From Photorhabdus caribbeanensis (GTDB taxonomy: Bacteria; Pseudomonadota; Gammaproteobacteria; Enterobacterales; Enterobacteriaceae): a stretch of 64,000 bases of DNA. Below, in pieces: positions 61,182 to 64,000 of the stretch. Positions within the stretch are counted from its first letter, which is position 1. Each line of letters opens with the position of its first letter. The stretch is from the NCBI RefSeq assembly GCF_018448885.1, contig NZ_RCWB01000017.1:41773-105772 (forward strand), in the 5' to 3' direction. Under the pieces are notes generated by a model. The model worked only from the letters and a program-made list of their open reading frames with translations, ran no database searches and was not told the DNA's origin. A program made the translations under genes and the position numbers.

Positions 61182-62390
61182 CTAACCTACAAACCGCATG
61201 ATGGCGCTTTCAAGACGAACCAGACCTTCATCGATATCAGCAAAGTCGATATTCAATGCCGGCGCAAAGCGCAATACATCTGGACCCGCGATCAAGGCAA
61301 TTAACCCCTCCTCTGCGGCCAAATTAGTTAATTGCTTCGCCTTACCCTGCCAAGTCTTATCCAATTCAGCGCCTAAAAGCAGCCCTTTACCCCGCAAACA
61401 ACTGAATATTTGGTGACGCTGATTCAGTTTCGATAATTTATCCATGAAGTAATCATGACGTTGCAAAACGCCGGTGAGCAGTTCCGCCTGATTAACAATG
61501 GAAAGCACCTTATTAGCAACTGCTGTCGCCAGAGGATTACCGCCAAACGTGGTACCGTGCGTGCCAGGTTGAAAAACCTCTGCAATATGCTGTTTTGTTA
61601 ACATAGCGCCGATAGGAAAACCGCCGCCGAGACCTTTAGCACTGGTAAGAATATCAGGTTCGATACCATATTCCTGATAAGCATAAAGGTATCCTGTACG
61701 ACCTACCCCAGTTTGAACTTCATCAAAAATAAGCAACGCTTGAAAACGATCACACAAAGTACGTAATTCCTGCAAGAACGCAGGATCTGCGGGAATAACA
61801 CCGGCCTCACCGATAATAGGTTCGACAATAACCGCACAGGTATTTTCAGAAATGTGTTCTCTAATTGCCGATAAATCATTATAAGGAAGATGGGTAATTC
61901 CTTGCGGAAGGGGGGCATAATCTTGTGAATATTTTGGCTGCCCACCTACTGTAACGGTAAATAATGTTCTCCCATGAAAAGAGTCTTTAAATGAAATAAT
62001 CTCACTCTTATTTTTTCCATATTTATCAGAGGCATACTTTCTGGCTAACTTTAATGCTGCTTCGTTAGCTTCCGCCCCTGAATTACAGAAAAATGCTTTA
62101 TCAGCAAAAGTACTTTCCACAAGTCTTTTTGCTAACTTTAGGACAGGTTCATTAGTATAACCATTACCTATATGCCATATTTTCTCAATCTGAGAAATTA
62201 ATTCATCCTTTAATTCAGGATGTGCATGCCCTAATGAATTAACAGCAATTCCACCTGAAAAATCGATATATTCCTTGCCATCCTGATCCCATACTTTTGA
62301 ACCTTTGGCCCGAACAGGTATGAACTTGGCAGGAGAGAAACAAGGAACCATATAGTGATCAAACCAACTTCTTTGGATATTTTCTAACAT
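61182..62390 (-). CDS. astC: Succinylornithine aminotransferase AstC
   Basis: AstC is a class III PLP aminotransferase that moves the amino group of succinylornithine to 2-oxoglutarate. In 402 residues it shows [20 protein letters not shown], the PLP-ring Asp D223 ([14 protein letters not shown]) and Schiff-base lysine K252 ([14 protein letters not shown]), with [18 protein letters not shown] downstream. ArgD is a close relative, but first position in astCADBE identifies it as AstC. In E. coli ast is controlled by sigma-54/NtrC and ArgR; I found no good sigma-54 site here. Confidence 0.95.
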   Translation of the reverse strand: MLENIQRSWFDHYMVPCFSPAKFIPVRAKGSKVWDQDGKEYIDFSGGIAVNSLGHAHPELKDELISQIEKIWHIGNGYTNEPVLKLAKRLVESTFADKAFFCNSGAEANEAALKLARKYASDKYGKNKSEIISFKDSFHGRTLFTVTVGGQPKYSQDYAPLPQGITHLPYNDLSAIREHISENTCAVIVEPIIGEAGVIPADPAFLQELRTLCDRFQALLIFDEVQTGVGRTGYLYAYQEYGIEPDILTSAKGLGGGFPIGAMLTKQHIAEVFQPGTHGTTFGGNPLATAVANKVLSIVNQAELLTGVLQRHDYFMDKLSKLNQRHQIFSCLRGKGLLLGAELDKTWQGKAKQLTNLAAEEGLIALIAGPDVLRFAPALNIDFADIDEGLVRLESAIMRFVG

Positions 62391-63882
62391 AGATCATTTC
62401 CCCTTAAAATAGAGAGTACACGGACGAGAGAAAGTAATATGCCCCGCATCATTTTTCGTCTCACACTGACACAACTTATTAATGTATGCCGAGAAAAAGG
62501 TTTACCAAACTGAAACCTAAAAATCCTTAAAAATAATAGAATTACAGGATCTATTTAATATTATTCTTATTGATCCCATGACCATTCCCCAAAAATGGCA
62601 GCACAGCCACTAGACAGATACTGTTGTCCACCCTTAACAAAGTCAACACAAGTTATACACAAAAAAAACACTTTTTGATCTCGTTCAAAATTCCAAAAAG
62701 TATTTTTATGCATAGTTTATGCACCTTTAATGAATAAAAAGCGAATAAAAAGTGCATAAATTAAATCAGCTGCATATAGATGAAACGAATAAATAAATAA
62801 TTATTCATTAATAACGCTAGAAATTTATTTACTTAAATGTAAAATAAAATTTGACGTAATTTAACTTTTAAAAACCAGAGTAAACCGACAACCCAAAACA
62901 ACAAAAGAGGTGAACAATCTGACAATAACTTAATATAAAATTAACTATCCAGTTAAGAAAATTGACTATACCTGAATGCACTTAAATTTCAGACAATAAC
63001 AATACCCCTGCCTATTGAGATTATTTGTAACAAATTGACTTTATTGTCCCCTAGCTCAATGATTTACTTAGATTAGAGAAACAAGTAGAGCCTTTTCAAG
63101 TGAAAACTATTCAATAGCGATTATCACTTTACTTAATCTTGTTTTTACACAGGAAAAATTCGAGAAAACCATTTATCCCAAATCATCATACCAGTGCCAA
63201 ACAATTCATTATATTTTAATATATTAGAATTATAAAACATTTCCATCACAACTGATTACCAACGCCCTATTCAGAGCTTAAATTAATTACTTTACTGACC
63301 TGATAAAGAATTGATATACGGTACTGCTTTACGATTGAAACAACAGATATAATCTTTATCATCAATTTATCACTCTAAATAATAAATCTCACTTTTTCCT
63401 ATTTATTGAATAATCTCATTTAATTTTCTGCAATTTTCATTGGCAAACGCTGAACTTCATTGTTAAAAGTGAAATCGTTATTTGTATTTATTATGTATAA
63501 ATATTAAATCACGCTATATTTTATTTTCTTTATATTAATATCAAATTGAGATTATTTAAAAACATTAAATATTTTTAAATATAAAACATTTAATTATAGA
63601 AAATTTTATTTTGGAAAATATTATGAAAATTATCTATCTATTCTAAATAATCGACATGATATTAATCCAAAATGTGACCTATTCAATATTTACAAAATCA
63701 TTCAATGCACCAAATTATACAAAACATAAGATTAAGTTGAAAAAAATTTATTAGGAACTATTTTAATAGAATTAAGATAATATTGTTAACGTAAATAGAA
63801 AAAAGATCAGTACAAATTAAAATTAATTTGATCACTTATTAAAAACACTGAATTGACTGAATCGATTAGGATATATACCCAC
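62391..63882. other. 1.5-kb AT-rich spacer upstream of astC
   Basis: No credible gene. It must hold the astC promoter. A palindrome TGCATAGTTTATGCA lies at 62709-62723, followed by GTGCATAAA and CTGCATATA repeats at about 62752-62780 and TGAATAAAAA/TTATTCATTA motifs, loosely reminiscent of ArgR boxes. The remaining kilobase is featureless AT-rich DNA. Confidence 0.5.
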
Positions 63883-64000
63883 TTAACTTGAAGATGCAGG
63901 ATTCAGAATCTGAAAATTGTCATTAATACGGCGTGACAGACTCCCGGCAAGTTCCGGTAATATTTCCGTAAAAAAGTGATGTATTGCCTGCCTGAACAAG
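63883..64000 (-). CDS. Transposase C-terminus (probably IS630-type), cut by the window edge
   Basis: On the minus strand the edge frame reads FRQAIHHFFTEILPELAGSL and then SRRINDNFQILNPASSS-stop, which looks like the end of an IS630-type DDE transposase (helical tail ...INDNFQ). Just beyond the stop lies the motif ATATATACCC...AACTTGAAGATGC, which resembles the ends of the MITE-like element at 50156-50310. The catalytic part is outside the window, so neither family nor integrity can be confirmed. Confidence 0.5.
   Translation of the reverse strand, partial: LFRQAIHHFFTEILPELAGSLSRRINDNFQILNPASSS

Noticed and set aside
62391..63300. Sigma-54 promoter for astC as in E. coli
   Set aside because: No minus-strand TGGCAC-N5-TTGC match was found by eye; the single GTGCCA near 63191 has no GC element at the right spacing.
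1..64000. CRISPR arrays, tRNA or rRNA genes, and phage structural genes
   Set aside because: No regularly spaced repeats, tRNA-like cloverleaf or phage gene was recognised on either strand when reading through.

Overview
The window looks like a chromosomal segment of Photorhabdus (Morganellaceae). The housekeeping proteins closely resemble their Escherichia coli counterparts: tyrP, yfaZ, the men and nuo clusters, alaA, yfbR, yfbS, yfbV, ackA-pta and ast. The spacers are very AT-rich, and a PaxA/PaxB-type binary pore-forming toxin sits in the backbone. The assignment rests on recalled family resemblance; no search was run.

Layout. Positions 1-4710 are a graveyard of mobile DNA on both strands. 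It holds two IS982-type relics, two group II intron 3' ends with intact-looking domain V hairpins, a decayed IS1634-type element, an IS481-type N-terminal scrap and one intact IS10-like element with a 10-bp target duplication. At 4826-5333 (minus) lie a small double-glycine-leader bacteriocin (microcin-like) gene and, just upstream, a 59-codon two-helix membrane protein that could be its immunity protein. At about 5494-6840 is a wrecked IS1182-type transposase. From 7406 the backbone starts: tyrP with two TyrR-like boxes, yfaZ, a clade-3-type catalase, then menFDHBCE (minus) for menaquinone synthesis.

Between menF and nuoN sits the accessory pair paxA-paxB with its own terminator. The complete 13-gene nuoA-N operon (minus, nuoC and nuoD fused) follows, then the LysR regulator hexA/lrhA, alaA, yfbR, yfbS, yfbV and ackA-pta. 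Gene order matches E. coli apart from the accessory insertions. Together these genes make the quinone, the proton-pumping NADH dehydrogenase and the acetate overflow pathway.

A second accessory region (47880-54700) holds a HicB antitoxin relic, two paralogous exported cysteine-containing proteins separated by a partial copy of a small inverted-repeat element, and a tight three-gene cassette (unknown protein, cysteine desulfurase, SAM methyltransferase) that is visibly richer in G+C than its flanks. It is followed by an APC amino-acid permease that appears to be appended to the complete arginine succinyltransferase operon astCADBE (all minus). The last 1.5 kb is almost gene-free and ends in the C-terminus of a transposase, probably IS630-type.

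Best candidates for something undescribed are the microcin/immunity pair (4826-5333) and the desulfurase-methyltransferase cassette (50853-53740). No tRNA, rRNA or CRISPR array was seen.
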